Notes: generated by a model not told the origin, from the letters alone. 64,000 bases of DNA from Vibrio pacinii DSM 19139 (GCF_000711795.1 NZ_JONH01000011.1:62001-126000), one strand, 5' to 3'. Counted from the stretch's first letter, positions 19,437-28,823 are shown. A program made the numbers and translations.

Positions 19437-19622
19437 ATGTTTAAGATTGAAGGTATGTGCGACTGGTGTAAAAAACCTAGTATGCTGACCAAACACAATT
19501 ATGTGGACGGTAAAAGTCACCACTCTTGCCAAGAGTGTAATGATCTCGCGACACTGGATGTGCGCCAATTTAACATTGCTGAGTTACAACACAGAGAGCG
19601 CCAAATCAGCGCATCACGCTAA
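19437..19622 (+). CDS. Small two-CxxC (zinc-ribbon-like) protein
   Basis: A 61-aa protein that starts at the ATG at 19437 just after GGGGAGAG; the longer reading from 19377 lacks a ribosome site. It has two CxxC pairs (MCDWCKK and SCQECND), spaced as in a zinc ribbon, and a charged C-terminus ending HRERQISASR. Function is unknown; it could be a small regulatory or RNA-polymerase-associated protein. A terminator follows directly. Confidence 0.65.
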   Translation: MFKIEGMCDWCKKPSMLTKHNYVDGKSHHSCQECNDLATLDVRQFNIAELQHRERQISASR

Positions 19623-19651
19623 CTCGCACTGTTGATGAAACAAAGACGAAC

Positions 19652-19677
19652 AAAGCCACCTCGAATCGGTGGCTTTT
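19652..19677 (+). terminator. Terminator after the small CxxC gene
   Basis: AAAGCCACC pairs with GGTGGCTTT around a short TCGAATC loop, followed by TTT. It separates the plus-strand small gene from the converging maiA gene. Confidence 0.85.
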
Positions 19678-19697
19678 TGCTTTTTTGACACAAGCTA

Positions 19698-20348
19698 TCA
19701 TTCACTGGCGTCAGGCTGTTGCTCTGGCACTGCTTTGGCAAAAGCAGGCAACTCACTAAGTGACACGGTAACGCGACAAATGGTCGGATACGCTGTTAAT
19801 TCGATATTAAAGCGCCTAGCATTGTAAACCTGAGGCACTAGGCAGACATCCGCTAAAGAGACATCATCGCCAACACAATAATGTCCGTGCGTGGTTTGCA
19901 GTCGTTTTTCAAGCGCTTCAAACCCCAACTCAACCCAATGTGAATACCATTGAGACTTGTCGTGGTCAGACACCTCCAATGTTCCCGCTAAATACTGCAA
20001 CACGCGTAAATTATTGAGAGGATGGATATCAACTGCAATATCCTGCGCCAACGCCTTAACCAGATAACGGCGCGCGGGGTCAGTTGGCGTTAACAATGCC
20101 TGAGGATAGGTCTCATCAAGATAATCGATGATTGCCAGTGATTGATTAAGCGATAGTTTGCCATCGACTAACACTGGCACCAATTGATTCGGGTTGAGCT
20201 GCTTAAACGCGCCGCTGTGTTGCTCGCCACCATTTTTAACTAAATGGACACTGCGCTGCTCATAACTTAAACCTTTAAGGTTGAGCGCGATTCTGACTCG
20301 GTAGGCAGCCGATGAGCGCCAATAGCCATAGAGAATCCGCTCACTCAT
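19698..20348 (-). CDS. maiA: Maleylacetoacetate isomerase MaiA (zeta-class GST)
   Basis: A 216-aa glutathione S-transferase-fold isomerase converting maleylacetoacetate to fumarylacetoacetate with glutathione. The N-terminal YGYWRSSAAYRVRIALNLKG carries the SSxxxR zeta-GST motif; the all-alpha C-terminal domain follows (YCVGDDVSLADVCLVPQVYN). It is the last gene of hppD-hmgA-fahA-maiA and overlaps the fahA stop by 8 bases, so the two are coupled. Confidence 0.94.
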   Translation of the reverse strand: MSERILYGYWRSSAAYRVRIALNLKGLSYEQRSVHLVKNGGEQHSGAFKQLNPNQLVPVLVDGKLSLNQSLAIIDYLDETYPQALLTPTDPARRYLVKALAQDIAVDIHPLNNLRVLQYLAGTLEVSDHDKSQWYSHWVELGFEALEKRLQTTHGHYCVGDDVSLADVCLVPQVYNARRFNIELTAYPTICRVTVSLSELPAFAKAVPEQQPDASE

Positions 20349-21360
20349 ACTTCACAACCTGTTGATCGATAGCACCAAAAATGGAGTGCCCATGGCGATC
20401 TTTCATTTCCATTTTAATCCGGTCTCCAAACTTCATAAACGCGGTTGAAGGTGAACCATCACGGATGGTTTCTATCATGCGCACTTCGGCAATGCATGAA
20501 TAACCAACGCCCCCTTCGGATATCGCCGTACCATACTCGGTGCCCTGTTTGTTCGACACCGTTCCTGAGCCGATAATCGCCCCCGCACAAAGGGGTCGCG
20601 TCTTCGCTGCATGAGCGATGAGCTGCGCAAAATCAAACGTCATATCGATACCAGCATTCGGGCAACCAAACGGACGTTCATTGTAATAGCTCAGTAGCGG
20701 CAGATGCACTTTCGCACCATGCCAATCTTGCCCTAGTTCATCAGGTGTCACGGCAACTGGCGAGAATACCGACGACGGTTTGGATTGAAAGAAGCCAAAC
20801 CCTTTACCAAGTTCATTCGGAATAAGGCCACGCAGCGAAACATCGTTAACGAGCATAAGTAAACGAATGGATTTAGCCGCATCTTGCGCCGACACTCCCA
20901 TAGGAACATCATCGGTAATCACCGCGACTTCACCTTCGAAATCGATCCCCCACTCTTCACTCGCCACAGGTATATCATCGTAAGGCCCTATAAATGCGTC
21001 CGAGCCACCTTGATACATCAGCGGATCTTCCCAAAAACTTGGCGGCATCTCAGCACCACGCGCTTTGCGTACTAACTCGACATGATTAACATAAGCCGAA
21101 CCGTCAGCCCACTGGTAAGCACGCGGCAGTGGCGATTCACACGACGAAGGGGTAAACGTCATTTCATGGAGCAATTCACCATTGTTGAGCGCGACATAGA
21201 TTTCACTCAATTGCGCTTCAACATGTTGCCAATGGTCCAAGGCGTATTGCATGGTTTGCGCGATGTCTGGCACCGCGACACACTTGGTTAAATCTTTACT
21301 GACGACGACCAACAAGCCATCGCGACTATTATTTTTTAGGGTGGCTAACTTCATACTCAT
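20341..21360 (-). CDS. fahA: Fumarylacetoacetate hydrolase family protein FahA
   Basis: A 339-aa FAH-superfamily hydrolase expected to split fumarylacetoacetate into fumarate and acetoacetate, the last step of tyrosine degradation. Family features include the central FEGEVAVITDDVPMG metal-binding segment, NDVSLRGL, and GAIIGSGTVSNKQGTEYG near the C-terminus. It lies 8 bases after the hmgA stop and overlaps maiA. The length matches bacterial FahA of the gammaproteobacterial type, shorter than the ~420-aa animal enzyme. Confidence 0.92.
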   Translation of the reverse strand: MSMKLATLKNNSRDGLLVVVSKDLTKCVAVPDIAQTMQYALDHWQHVEAQLSEIYVALNNGELLHEMTFTPSSCESPLPRAYQWADGSAYVNHVELVRKARGAEMPPSFWEDPLMYQGGSDAFIGPYDDIPVASEEWGIDFEGEVAVITDDVPMGVSAQDAAKSIRLLMLVNDVSLRGLIPNELGKGFGFFQSKPSSVFSPVAVTPDELGQDWHGAKVHLPLLSYYNERPFGCPNAGIDMTFDFAQLIAHAAKTRPLCAGAIIGSGTVSNKQGTEYGTAISEGGVGYSCIAEVRMIETIRDGSPSTAFMKFGDRIKMEMKDRHGHSIFGAIDQQVVKYE

Positions 21361-21368
21361 TCCCTTGG

Positions 21369-22499
21369 TTATTTTGCTTGCCAGCTATACACATAGTGTT
21401 TGTTTTCAACTTGTTTGGCTTGCTCGCTAAACTGAAGAGCATGGCGAGTGTCGATCATCACCGCCACTTCATCAGTGAACTTTTTCTTGTATTCCTGACC
21501 TGCTTTGAACGCTTTGGGGTGCGGCCCATGCGTGAAGCCAGCAGGATGGAAGGTCACCATTCCGGCTTCAATATTGTCACGGCTAAAGAAGTCTCCTGCG
21601 TGGTAAAACAGCACTTCATCGTAATCATCGTTGTTATGATAAAACGGGACTTTTAACGCGCCCGGATCACTTTCAATCGGCCGCGGGACAAATGTGCAGA
21701 TCACAAACCCTTGACCAACGAAGGTAGTATGCGCCGATGGTGGTAAATGATAGCGATGCGACATCAGCGGTCTAATATCACGCCAGTTCACACGCACAAC
21801 CGACAAATCACCATGCCAACCAATCGCATCCAGAGGATTGAAAGGGTACGTCACCACACTGACTTGCTCATGACGTTTGATGTGAACTTGGGTCGATTGT
21901 TCACTGTATTGATCTTTAAACGCTTGATCGATTGAGGGCACATCAAGCACGGCAGGATCAAAAATGGCGTGATTGCCGACCATGCCTTTTTCGGGCAAGG
22001 TGTACGCCGCATCGGTGTTCTCGATCATCAGTACGAACATTGGCTGTTGAGGCTCAAGGCGCCAGTTGGTCGAACGAGGAATCATCACATAGTCCCCTTC
22101 AACCACCTCTAGGTGACCATAATCGCAAAAAAGATCGGCTTTGCCTTGATGGATAAACAGCAGTTCATCACCATCAGCATTACGCACCAAGTGATCCATC
22201 GCAGTGTCGAGCTTCCACACGCGAACTTTACAGTTTGTGTTATGCAGCAGATGAGGAACTGCCCAAGGCGAACTCTGCACTGACTGCTCGACCTGATTAA
22301 AGTTAAACGCGCGCGGTTTTAATTCGCCCTGCCATTCACTCCACCCTGTTGGCGCATGTTGATGGTGAAAGTGGGACGCCGGGCCAAAAAAGCCACTGCG
22401 CCCTGCTTCTCGTTCATAAATCGCTTGTTGCGGGAAGTCAGCATGCGCCTGCTTGGAGCACACTCCCTCCCGATGAGGGAATGTAATCCACTTATGCAT
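21369..22499 (-). CDS. hmgA: Homogentisate 1,2-dioxygenase HmgA
   Basis: A 376-aa non-haem iron dioxygenase that opens the homogentisate ring to maleylacetoacetate. The start is the ATG at 22499 (MHKWITFPHREGVCSKQAH), which overlaps the hppD stop by 8 bases; a longer reading to 22619 would run back into hppD. Iron-ligand-type motifs are PFYHNNDDYDEVLFY and FHPAGFTHGPHPKA near the C-terminus. Loss of hmgA in Vibrio causes brown pyomelanin; this copy looks intact. Confidence 0.94.
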   Translation of the reverse strand: MHKWITFPHREGVCSKQAHADFPQQAIYEREAGRSGFFGPASHFHHQHAPTGWSEWQGELKPRAFNFNQVEQSVQSSPWAVPHLLHNTNCKVRVWKLDTAMDHLVRNADGDELLFIHQGKADLFCDYGHLEVVEGDYVMIPRSTNWRLEPQQPMFVLMIENTDAAYTLPEKGMVGNHAIFDPAVLDVPSIDQAFKDQYSEQSTQVHIKRHEQVSVVTYPFNPLDAIGWHGDLSVVRVNWRDIRPLMSHRYHLPPSAHTTFVGQGFVICTFVPRPIESDPGALKVPFYHNNDDYDEVLFYHAGDFFSRDNIEAGMVTFHPAGFTHGPHPKAFKAGQEYKKKFTDEVAVMIDTRHALQFSEQAKQVENKHYVYSWQAK

Positions 22500-23565
22500 T
22501 ATCGAGTACTCCACGGCGAATTTGATCTTCTTCAATCGATTCAAATAGCGCTTTAAAATTGCCTTCACCGAAACCTTCATTGCCTTTGCGCTGAATGATT
22601 TCAAAGAACACCGGACCAATCACGGTTTGAGTGAAAATCTGCAATAAGATGCCATCTTTCATCGGGGCACCATCAATTAAGATTTGCAGATCACGCAACT
22701 TATCTACATTTTCGCTATGCCCTTCGACGCGACTGTTGATCTTCTCGTAATAGGTGTCAGGTGTTGGCATAAATGCCATTCCACGCTCTCGCAAAGTTTG
22801 CACTGTTTTGTAGATATCATTAGTACTCAATGCGATATGTTGTATACCTTCGCCGTTGTATTCACGAATGAACTCTTCGATTTGCGACTTATCATCGGAA
22901 GACTCGTTGATTGGGATGCGTATTTTGCCGCATGGCGCTGTCATTGCGCGGCTAACGAGGCCAGTAAGTTTGCCTTCGATGTCGAAGTAACGAATTTCTT
23001 TAAAGTTACCAATACGTTCATAAAACCCAGACCACACACTCATGTTGCCCTGGCAAACGTTGTGGGTAAGATGATCGATCTCAAGCAAGCCAACATCCAT
23101 GCTCGCTAAACGCTGTTGTGCGTCAGGATAGAAACGGAAATCAACATCATAGATGCTGCCGTCTTGATAGCGGTCGACAAAGTAAAGCAAACTTTCACCG
23201 ATACCGTAAATAGCAGGAATGCTCAATTCCATTGGACCAACTTCGGTCACATACGGTTCACCGCCATGCGCTATCGCGTGATGCATCGCAGCCGCCGAGT
23301 CAGCGACACGAAATGCCATACCACACACTGATGGACCGTGAATTTTAGCAAACTCATGCGCTTGACTGTGTGGTTGTGCATTGACAATAAAGTTCACATC
23401 CCCCTGTCGATATAACCAGGCCTCTTTTGAACGATGCTTAGCAACTTCAGCGAACCCCAGAGAGCCAAATAACTGTTTAAGATCTTGGATTCCTTTCTCA
23501 TCAGAGGCCGTATATTCGACAAACTCAAATCCATCGGTACCTAATGGGTTATACACTTCGTTCAT
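22492..23565 (-). CDS. hppD: 4-Hydroxyphenylpyruvate dioxygenase
   Basis: A 357-aa two-module VOC-fold dioxygenase converting 4-hydroxyphenylpyruvate to homogentisate. The second module shows the iron ligands: the His in LEIDHLTHNV, the His in GIQHIALSTNDIY, and the terminal Glu in GPVFFEIIQRKGNEGFGEGN. The start is the ATG at 23565 (MNEVYNPLGTDGFEFVEY) with GGGAA upstream; an in-frame start 19 codons earlier has no such site. It is the first gene of the operon, and its stop overlaps hmgA. Confidence 0.95.
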   Translation of the reverse strand: MNEVYNPLGTDGFEFVEYTASDEKGIQDLKQLFGSLGFAEVAKHRSKEAWLYRQGDVNFIVNAQPHSQAHEFAKIHGPSVCGMAFRVADSAAAMHHAIAHGGEPYVTEVGPMELSIPAIYGIGESLLYFVDRYQDGSIYDVDFRFYPDAQQRLASMDVGLLEIDHLTHNVCQGNMSVWSGFYERIGNFKEIRYFDIEGKLTGLVSRAMTAPCGKIRIPINESSDDKSQIEEFIREYNGEGIQHIALSTNDIYKTVQTLRERGMAFMPTPDTYYEKINSRVEGHSENVDKLRDLQILIDGAPMKDGILLQIFTQTVIGPVFFEIIQRKGNEGFGEGNFKALFESIEEDQIRRGVLDNA

Positions 23566-24015
23566 TTTTATTCCCTTATGATTGAAATCACTGCCGTGTC
23601 CACTCCTCATAATTTGGCTCAAGCGGGTGAAAAAATGAACCTATCACGTTTAATTTACTGTTAAATAAATGTTATTTTAAAGTGTAAAACACAAGCAACA
23701 ATCGGTTAAATATCGCTAAATATCAAAACTTTAAACAACACCATTCGAGTAACGATTTTTTTACAATTACATCGACTTGGTCGTTTACGCTGTTTTATTT
23801 ACTTTAGCTCAACTTACATCCTGCCCATTTCGTCACTCTTTGCTTGATTGAAAGCGCTGTCATTGCCCCAATCAATCACTCCACGAGCCAATATTGACCT
23901 TTGCTATCGCTTGTTAAAAACAGCGCCAAAAGCAACAATAGATTGATATAGCGCATGCTCTCCAGTACCGCAGATCGCTATGTTATTGGCCTCTGTTCCT
24001 GAATGAGGTAGAACA
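23566..24015. other. Promoter region between divergent hppD and the PepT-like gene
   Basis: About 450 bases with no credible ORF. It must hold the promoter of the hppD operon (leftward) and of the peptidase gene (rightward). I looked for TyrR boxes (TGTAAA-N6-TTTACA) and found only half-sites, such as AGTGTAAAAC near 23680, so no operator is called. Confidence 0.45.
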
Positions 24016-25122
24016 ATGACAACCATTAATCGCCAACGCCTGATGAATCACTTCTTTGAGTTAGTCAAAATTGACAGTGAATCTCGCAACGAAAAACGTA
24101 TTGGTGAAGCTTTGGCTGAGCAGTTAGGTGAACTTGGCTTTGACGTCCACAAATTGCCTGTACCTGAAGCGATTTCCAACGGTTTTAATATCTACGCACG
24201 CCTAGAGGGTGAGCGACCTGATAGTGTCGTTTTCAGCTGTCATATGGATACGGTAACTCCGGGCATTGGCATTGAACCTGTCATTGAAGATGGGATTATT
24301 CGCTCTAAGGGTAATACCATTCTTGGCGGCGACGATAAATCTGGTATTGCGGCCATCATCGAAGCTGTGCGCGCGATCCAAGAGCAAAATCTTAATCACA
24401 AAACGATAGAAATCGCTTTTACCGTTCACGAAGAAGGTGGGCTGTTTGGTTCACAGCATTTTGATATGTCTTATATCCAATCAGACAAAGCCATCGTACT
24501 CGATAGTGGCGGTCCGATTGGTACGATAATCAATGCAGCGCCGGGACAACAAAAGATTGTCGCTAACTATATCGGCCGCCCTGCCCATGCAGGTCTGGCT
24601 CCTGAAGAAGGTATCAGTGCCATTCAGGTGGCAGCTGACGCTATTTCACAAATGAAATTGTTACGTATCGATGAAGAAACCACGGCTAATATTGGTATTG
24701 TTCAAGGCGGTAATGCGACCAATATTGTAATGCCAGAACTTAAAGTGGTCGCAGAAGCGCGCTCTCTCAATGATGATAAGCTAAGTATGCAAGTCAAGCA
24801 TATGGTGGAAACGTTCCAAGCTGCAGTTATCAAACATGGCGCCGAGGTCAATATTGACTCGAGCCGCGCTTATAACGCTTTTGTCATTGCCGATGATCAT
24901 CCACACATCGAAACAATTAAAGCGTCCTTCGAAGCCATAGGTGCCACCCCGTTCACCAAAGGCACTGGCGGCGGTAGTGACGCCAATAACTTCAATGCCA
25001 AAGGGCTAACCACGGTCAACATTTCAACTGGAATGGCAAAAGTTCATACTACTGAAGAGTTTATTGCTATCGATGACATGGTGAAAATCACCCAATTCGT
25101 TGAGCATTACCTGACTCATTAA
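24016..25122 (+). CDS. M20-family metallopeptidase, PepT-like
   Basis: A 368-aa dizinc peptidase. Zinc-ligand motifs are in order: CHMDTVTPG (HxD), GGDDKSGIAA (bridging Asp), HEEGGLFG (general base Glu and ligand Glu), VLDSGGPIG (Asp), and a C-terminal TGGGSDANNFNAKG. The dimerisation domain lies between ~residues 180-280. Members called PepT-like remove N-terminal residues from tripeptides; substrate choice cannot be read from sequence. The gene is monocistronic with a clear terminator at 25148-25176. Confidence 0.85.
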   Translation: MTTINRQRLMNHFFELVKIDSESRNEKRIGEALAEQLGELGFDVHKLPVPEAISNGFNIYARLEGERPDSVVFSCHMDTVTPGIGIEPVIEDGIIRSKGNTILGGDDKSGIAAIIEAVRAIQEQNLNHKTIEIAFTVHEEGGLFGSQHFDMSYIQSDKAIVLDSGGPIGTIINAAPGQQKIVANYIGRPAHAGLAPEEGISAIQVAADAISQMKLLRIDEETTANIGIVQGGNATNIVMPELKVVAEARSLNDDKLSMQVKHMVETFQAAVIKHGAEVNIDSSRAYNAFVIADDHPHIETIKASFEAIGATPFTKGTGGGSDANNFNAKGLTTVNISTGMAKVHTTEEFIAIDDMVKITQFVEHYLTH

Positions 25123-25147
25123 GCCATAAGCTGACTGTTGCAATCAT

Positions 25148-25176
25148 AAAGCCGCCTAACTACTGAGGCGGCTTTT
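25148..25176 (+). terminator. Terminator after the PepT-like gene
   Basis: AAAGCCGCCT and AGGCGGCTTT form a strong stem around AACTACTG, followed by T residues. It also separates the gene from the converging GGDEF-EAL gene. Confidence 0.9.
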
Positions 25177-25197
25177 GTTTATCCATCCTTGTAAGCC

Positions 25198-26988
25198 TTA
25201 CTCTTTCGTCAGTTTAACTCGTCGGTCTTGGCGCGCCTCTTCTTTCATCATTGAAACAAACTCTTCAAACTTCAGTGGCCGAGAAAAGAGGTAGCCTTGA
25301 TACTGATCACACACCTCTTCGCGCAATACATCCAGTTGTTGTTGATGCTCGACGCCTTCAGCAACTAACTTGATACCCAAACTGCGACCCATTTGTATGA
25401 TTGTCCGTAGCAAGACACGATCCGAATGGCTAGAGGCACAATGATCGATAAAACACTTGTCGATTTTAATCACATCAACCGGTAACTGCTTCAAATACTT
25501 AAGGCTTGAGTACTCAACTCCAAAATCGTCAATAGCAATCGACACCCCTATCGCACGCAGCTGACGACAAATATCCGTGATGTGCTGTGGGTCGCTCATT
25601 AACGTCGATTCGGTGATCTCCATCTGCAGTAAATGTGAAGGAAGTTGTGTTTCTTTGAGCGCTTTACACACGACTTCAAACAGATCGGAGTGAGCAAATT
25701 GCACCGTAGAAACATTCACGGCAACACATACGGCTAACCCTTGATCACTAAACTGTTTGGCCTGACGACACGCTTCATAAATGATCCAGTGACCAACCGG
25801 AACAATTTGCGTGGTTTTCTCTGCGATAGGAATGAACTCGGCTGGCGAAATCGGCCCAAGTTGAGGGTGGTTCCAACGCAAAAGCGCTTCAGCCCCCACC
25901 ACTTTCGTACTCTGGACTGACACTTTCGGCTGATATAACAGCACGAACTGCTTACTGATCAATGCCGATTTAATCTCTGTCTCAATCTGATGCTGACGAA
26001 TGATTTCACTAAGCAACTCATCATCAAACCAACACACCGCGCCCGCCCCTTCCGATCGAGCTTTGAACAAGGCAAAGTCGGCGTTTTTAGCCCATACCTC
26101 ATGGTTACCGAGTGCATCTTTCGCTAGGGCAACCCCAAGACAGTAAGCTAAACGATGTGAGGTATTATCAACTTGGAACATAAGACGATCATAACGAGTT
26201 AACTCATCGACAACCTCATCTAACTTGTGCGCCAATTCGTGGCTCTCAAGTAAAATCACAAACTCATCCCCGCCAAAGCGGTACACTCTGCCACTGTCCG
26301 CAACAATGTTTTTCACGTGCTGAGCAAACGCCACTAGCAGATCGTCGCCGTAACGATAGCCAAGTCGGTCATTGACACTCTTAAACCCCTCAAGACCAAC
26401 CTGAATCAAAGCGAAGTTGGCAGCGCTATCGGCGTTAACTCGCTCAATATCTTCGATGAAGGCATTCATGTTAGGTAACTTGGTTAAGTAGTCCGTTTGG
26501 CTATCTGTTTTAAACTTATCGGCTTGCTGACGTGTTTTAACATAAAAGTAAGTCATTAACGTGGCGAATACCGTAATGACAGTGACTTCTATTGAGGTCG
26601 ATACAAACCATTCAAAGTCAGACACTGGCAGTTGATAAAGGGAAACGTTAATCAGAGCTGCGCACACAGCAATGGGCCACAACGAACCTGGGAAAAGGAC
26701 GATATAACATAACGGTAAAAAGAATAGACACTCTCTGACTACGCTAAGCTGGAAGGGTTGAATCAATCCGCCCAACATAAACAGTGCAACAGCGGCAAAT
26801 GCGAAGACATGTTTCAAAGATACGTTTGGAGTGTACAAAGCAAACAGTAAAAAAAACGGGAAGGCGTAATAGGCCATTTGCCACGGATGAGGTTGAGATA
26901 AGAGCGCATACGCCATTAGACCTACCACCACTAAATAGGCGATATAGGCTATCAATTGCATTCCTTCAGATACTTTAAACAGTTGCAT
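25198..26988 (-). CDS. Membrane GGDEF-EAL protein, probable c-di-GMP phosphodiesterase
   Basis: A 596-aa protein with six or more hydrophobic helices in residues 10-150 (MASE-like sensor), GGDEF at ~160-325 and EAL at ~340-590. The GGDEF signature (YRFGGDEFVIL) is intact but the first metal-binding Asp is replaced by Gly198 (IQVGLEGFKSVND), so cyclase activity is doubtful. The EAL domain keeps EALLRW, VNVS, EITES, IDDFG, IKID and AEGVE and should hydrolyse c-di-GMP; loop 6 reads DDFGVEYSS where most enzymes have DDFGTGYSS. It is monocistronic. Confidence 0.88.
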   Translation of the reverse strand: MQLFKVSEGMQLIAYIAYLVVVGLMAYALLSQPHPWQMAYYAFPFFLLFALYTPNVSLKHVFAFAAVALFMLGGLIQPFQLSVVRECLFFLPLCYIVLFPGSLWPIAVCAALINVSLYQLPVSDFEWFVSTSIEVTVITVFATLMTYFYVKTRQQADKFKTDSQTDYLTKLPNMNAFIEDIERVNADSAANFALIQVGLEGFKSVNDRLGYRYGDDLLVAFAQHVKNIVADSGRVYRFGGDEFVILLESHELAHKLDEVVDELTRYDRLMFQVDNTSHRLAYCLGVALAKDALGNHEVWAKNADFALFKARSEGAGAVCWFDDELLSEIIRQHQIETEIKSALISKQFVLLYQPKVSVQSTKVVGAEALLRWNHPQLGPISPAEFIPIAEKTTQIVPVGHWIIYEACRQAKQFSDQGLAVCVAVNVSTVQFAHSDLFEVVCKALKETQLPSHLLQMEITESTLMSDPQHITDICRQLRAIGVSIAIDDFGVEYSSLKYLKQLPVDVIKIDKCFIDHCASSHSDRVLLRTIIQMGRSLGIKLVAEGVEHQQQLDVLREEVCDQYQGYLFSRPLKFEEFVSMMKEEARQDRRVKLTKE

Positions 26989-27081
26989 GTCCTGCCTTGA
27001 TCAACTGTGCATTACTATAAACAGTAGCGTAATTTGAGACAGTGTCTGGCTGAAAAGCAGAATTCTGTGTTGCAAAAAAGC

Positions 27082-27106
27082 AAAACGCCTCAAAAGTGAG
27101 ACGTTT
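27082..27106. terminator. Terminator of the coiled-coil protein operon
   Basis: AAAACGcCTCA and TGAGaCGTTTT pair around AAAG. On the minus strand the stem is followed by a T-rich run, closing the leftward operon. Confidence 0.75.
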
Positions 27107-27144
27107 TTTACTCAGATAAGGTCGCTTTTACTCAGCGACTCCTT

Positions 27145-27879
27145 TCACAAACCGAGCTCTTCCGAAAGTGCATCGATCTGTTTTAAATCGAGTTGGTGAA
27201 CACGGATCATCTGTTCTACTTGGCTCAAGCGTGAAGATGCTTCGTCTTGCTTATCACATGCATCTGATTTGGCATCCCAAGATGTCCCCTCTAGAAAAAG
27301 GTCACATTCTTTTTTTAGTTGGATAATTTTCGGAGCCAAGGACTCACGCTCTTGCTCTAAGGCTTCTAGCTCTTGTTTTACCTTTAGCTCTTGTTGAAAC
27401 AATTCTCGTGAACGCTCAAGCAGAGTAACCTGCATATCAGCTTGTCGATTTAAACGAGTATTCTGTGAATTTACCGAAGTCAGCTGTTGTTTTTGTTGAT
27501 TCACCTGTTCGTCCAGTGACAGGTTTTCTTTTTCTAACTCAGTCAACTGCTGCTGAAGATTATCAACCTCGACTTTGTGTTTCTGCTGTTGATCGATGAT
27601 CGCTTGCTGCAGTTTTTGCTCCACTTCGTTATCGACTTGAGCCACTTTCTGTTCAACTTTGGCGACCAGCTGCTGCTTATCTTTAACCAGAGACTGGTAT
27701 TGCTCTTCAAGCGTCAAGTAGGTCGATTGCCACTTTTGAGCCGTTAAGGTAGAACCGAGTAGCCCACCCAGAGCAAGACCAAGAACACCAGCAATGACGA
27801 TATAAAGCAGCGTTTTGTTATCGCGCTCCTCTATTACCACCACATTTTCATCGTCTTGGTTGTCTGTCTGTTGGTTCAC
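27145..27879 (-). CDS. Membrane-anchored coiled-coil protein
   Basis: A 244-aa protein that starts with GTG at 27879 after AGGAG. Residues ~1-22 are acidic and polar (MNQQTDNQDDENVVVIEERD), residues 24-46 form one transmembrane helix (LLYIVIAGVLGLALGGLLGS), and ~50-240 are an almost continuous Gln/Glu/Lys-rich coiled coil. Two cysteines (KKECDLF, SDACDK) lie near residues 190-210. Function is unknown; the layout suggests a cell-envelope scaffold. It is the second gene of a two-gene operon with the 52-aa protein at 27897-28055. Confidence 0.65.
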   Translation of the reverse strand: MNQQTDNQDDENVVVIEERDNKTLLYIVIAGVLGLALGGLLGSTLTAQKWQSTYLTLEEQYQSLVKDKQQLVAKVEQKVAQVDNEVEQKLQQAIIDQQQKHKVEVDNLQQQLTELEKENLSLDEQVNQQKQQLTSVNSQNTRLNRQADMQVTLLERSRELFQQELKVKQELEALEQERESLAPKIIQLKKECDLFLEGTSWDAKSDACDKQDEASSRLSQVEQMIRVHQLDLKQIDALSEELGL

Positions 27880-27896
27880 TTAAACACTCCTGAGGG

Positions 27897-28055
27897 TTAA
27901 CGTATCAGTTCGGTGATCATCAATGTTGCGGCATAAATTAAAAAGCCTGAGATGAGTGTAATCACGACATATTTTTGTAATTTTTCACTGGTGCGATACC
28001 GGATTAACACAAATGCTATTGCAGCTAGAAATACTATTGCAAGCAACCTGGTCAT
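27897..28055 (-). CDS. 52-aa membrane protein
   Basis: Read leftward from the ATG at 28055, this frame encodes MTRLLAIVFLAAIAFVLIRY and continues for 52 residues in all, ending MITELIR. It has an excellent Shine-Dalgarno, AAGGAG, six bases upstream. Two hydrophobic stretches (residues ~4-18 and ~31-46) flank a polar RTSEKLQK loop, giving a likely two-helix hairpin. It lies 17 bases before the GTG of the coiled-coil membrane protein, so the two form an operon. No family was recognised. Confidence 0.7.
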   Translation of the reverse strand: MTRLLAIVFLAAIAFVLIRYRTSEKLQKYVVITLISGFLIYAATLMITELIR

Positions 28056-28297
28056 AAACTCTCCTTAGCTCGGCTCACTGTTTCTACTTTATACCATTTT
28101 TACGCAAAAATAGTCAGGGTAGCGTAGTTTTACCCTTGGTGATGATTAAATTAATTGGTTCAAAAGGTGACATACCGTCAGGTTGATTTTATCCATGGCT
28201 AAAAAACCAGCGCATCACACCAAGCTGCTAGCATTTTGTTTGGCTGTGATAACAATATCATGTATAAAGAGCGGCTAAATCATAGTGAGGCCAAGTC

Positions 28298-28636
28298 ATG
28301 AAACCATTTAAAACAGACAATAAAAAACGTCGTATTCAAAAGAAACTCTTCGTAGGCGAATTTGCTATGTTGGGCTTTGAAGTTAGCTGCGAAACAAACA
28401 TCAACGACTTTGAGCGTTACGATGTATTTGTCGATGATTTCATTGATTATATCGACAGCCTAGACCTTTGCTTCGGCGGCGGCGGCCTAGAAGTGTTTGA
28501 AGGCTTTTTGTGTGCGAAAGAGCGTTATGTCGACGTCACTGAAGAACAAAAAGCGCAAGTAATTGCATGGCTAGAAGCGCGCGCAGAAGTAAAAACAGCA
28601 AACGCCAGCGAACTGATGGACGCCAATTACTTCTAA
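28298..28636 (+). CDS. yggL: YggL family protein (50S ribosome-binding, DUF469)
   Basis: A 112-aa protein with the YggL pattern: basic N-terminus KKRRIQKKLFVGEF, then GFEVS, then FIDYIDSLDLCFGGGGLEVF and the C-terminal VTEEQKAQVIAWLEARAEV. The length matches the family. E. coli YggL is reported to associate with the 50S subunit. It is monocistronic with a terminator at 28662-28689. Confidence 0.9.
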   Translation: MKPFKTDNKKRRIQKKLFVGEFAMLGFEVSCETNINDFERYDVFVDDFIDYIDSLDLCFGGGGLEVFEGFLCAKERYVDVTEEQKAQVIAWLEARAEVKTANASELMDANYF

Positions 28637-28661
28637 CCAGTTGTGGCAAAGTTACCTCTAG

Positions 28662-28689
28662 AATAGCGCCTAAATGGCGCTATTTTTTT
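28662..28689 (+). terminator. Terminator after yggL
   Basis: AATAGCGCC (28662-28670) and GGCGCTATT (28676-28684) pair around TAAAT and are followed by T residues. Confidence 0.93.
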
Positions 28690-28823
28690 GATCATCAAAA
28701 ATCATGACTGAGTTCAAACTTTTTGTTGAAAACATAATAAAAAGTGATAAAGTTCACTGGTCAATACGTTGTAGCGCTATTGACCAACTTTTGCTCACAT
28801 TTCGAGCAATTGTTCCGATGAAG

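Noticed and set aside
23566..24015. TyrR box controlling the hppD operon
   Set aside because: Only TGTAAA half-sites were seen, without a partner at the right spacing.
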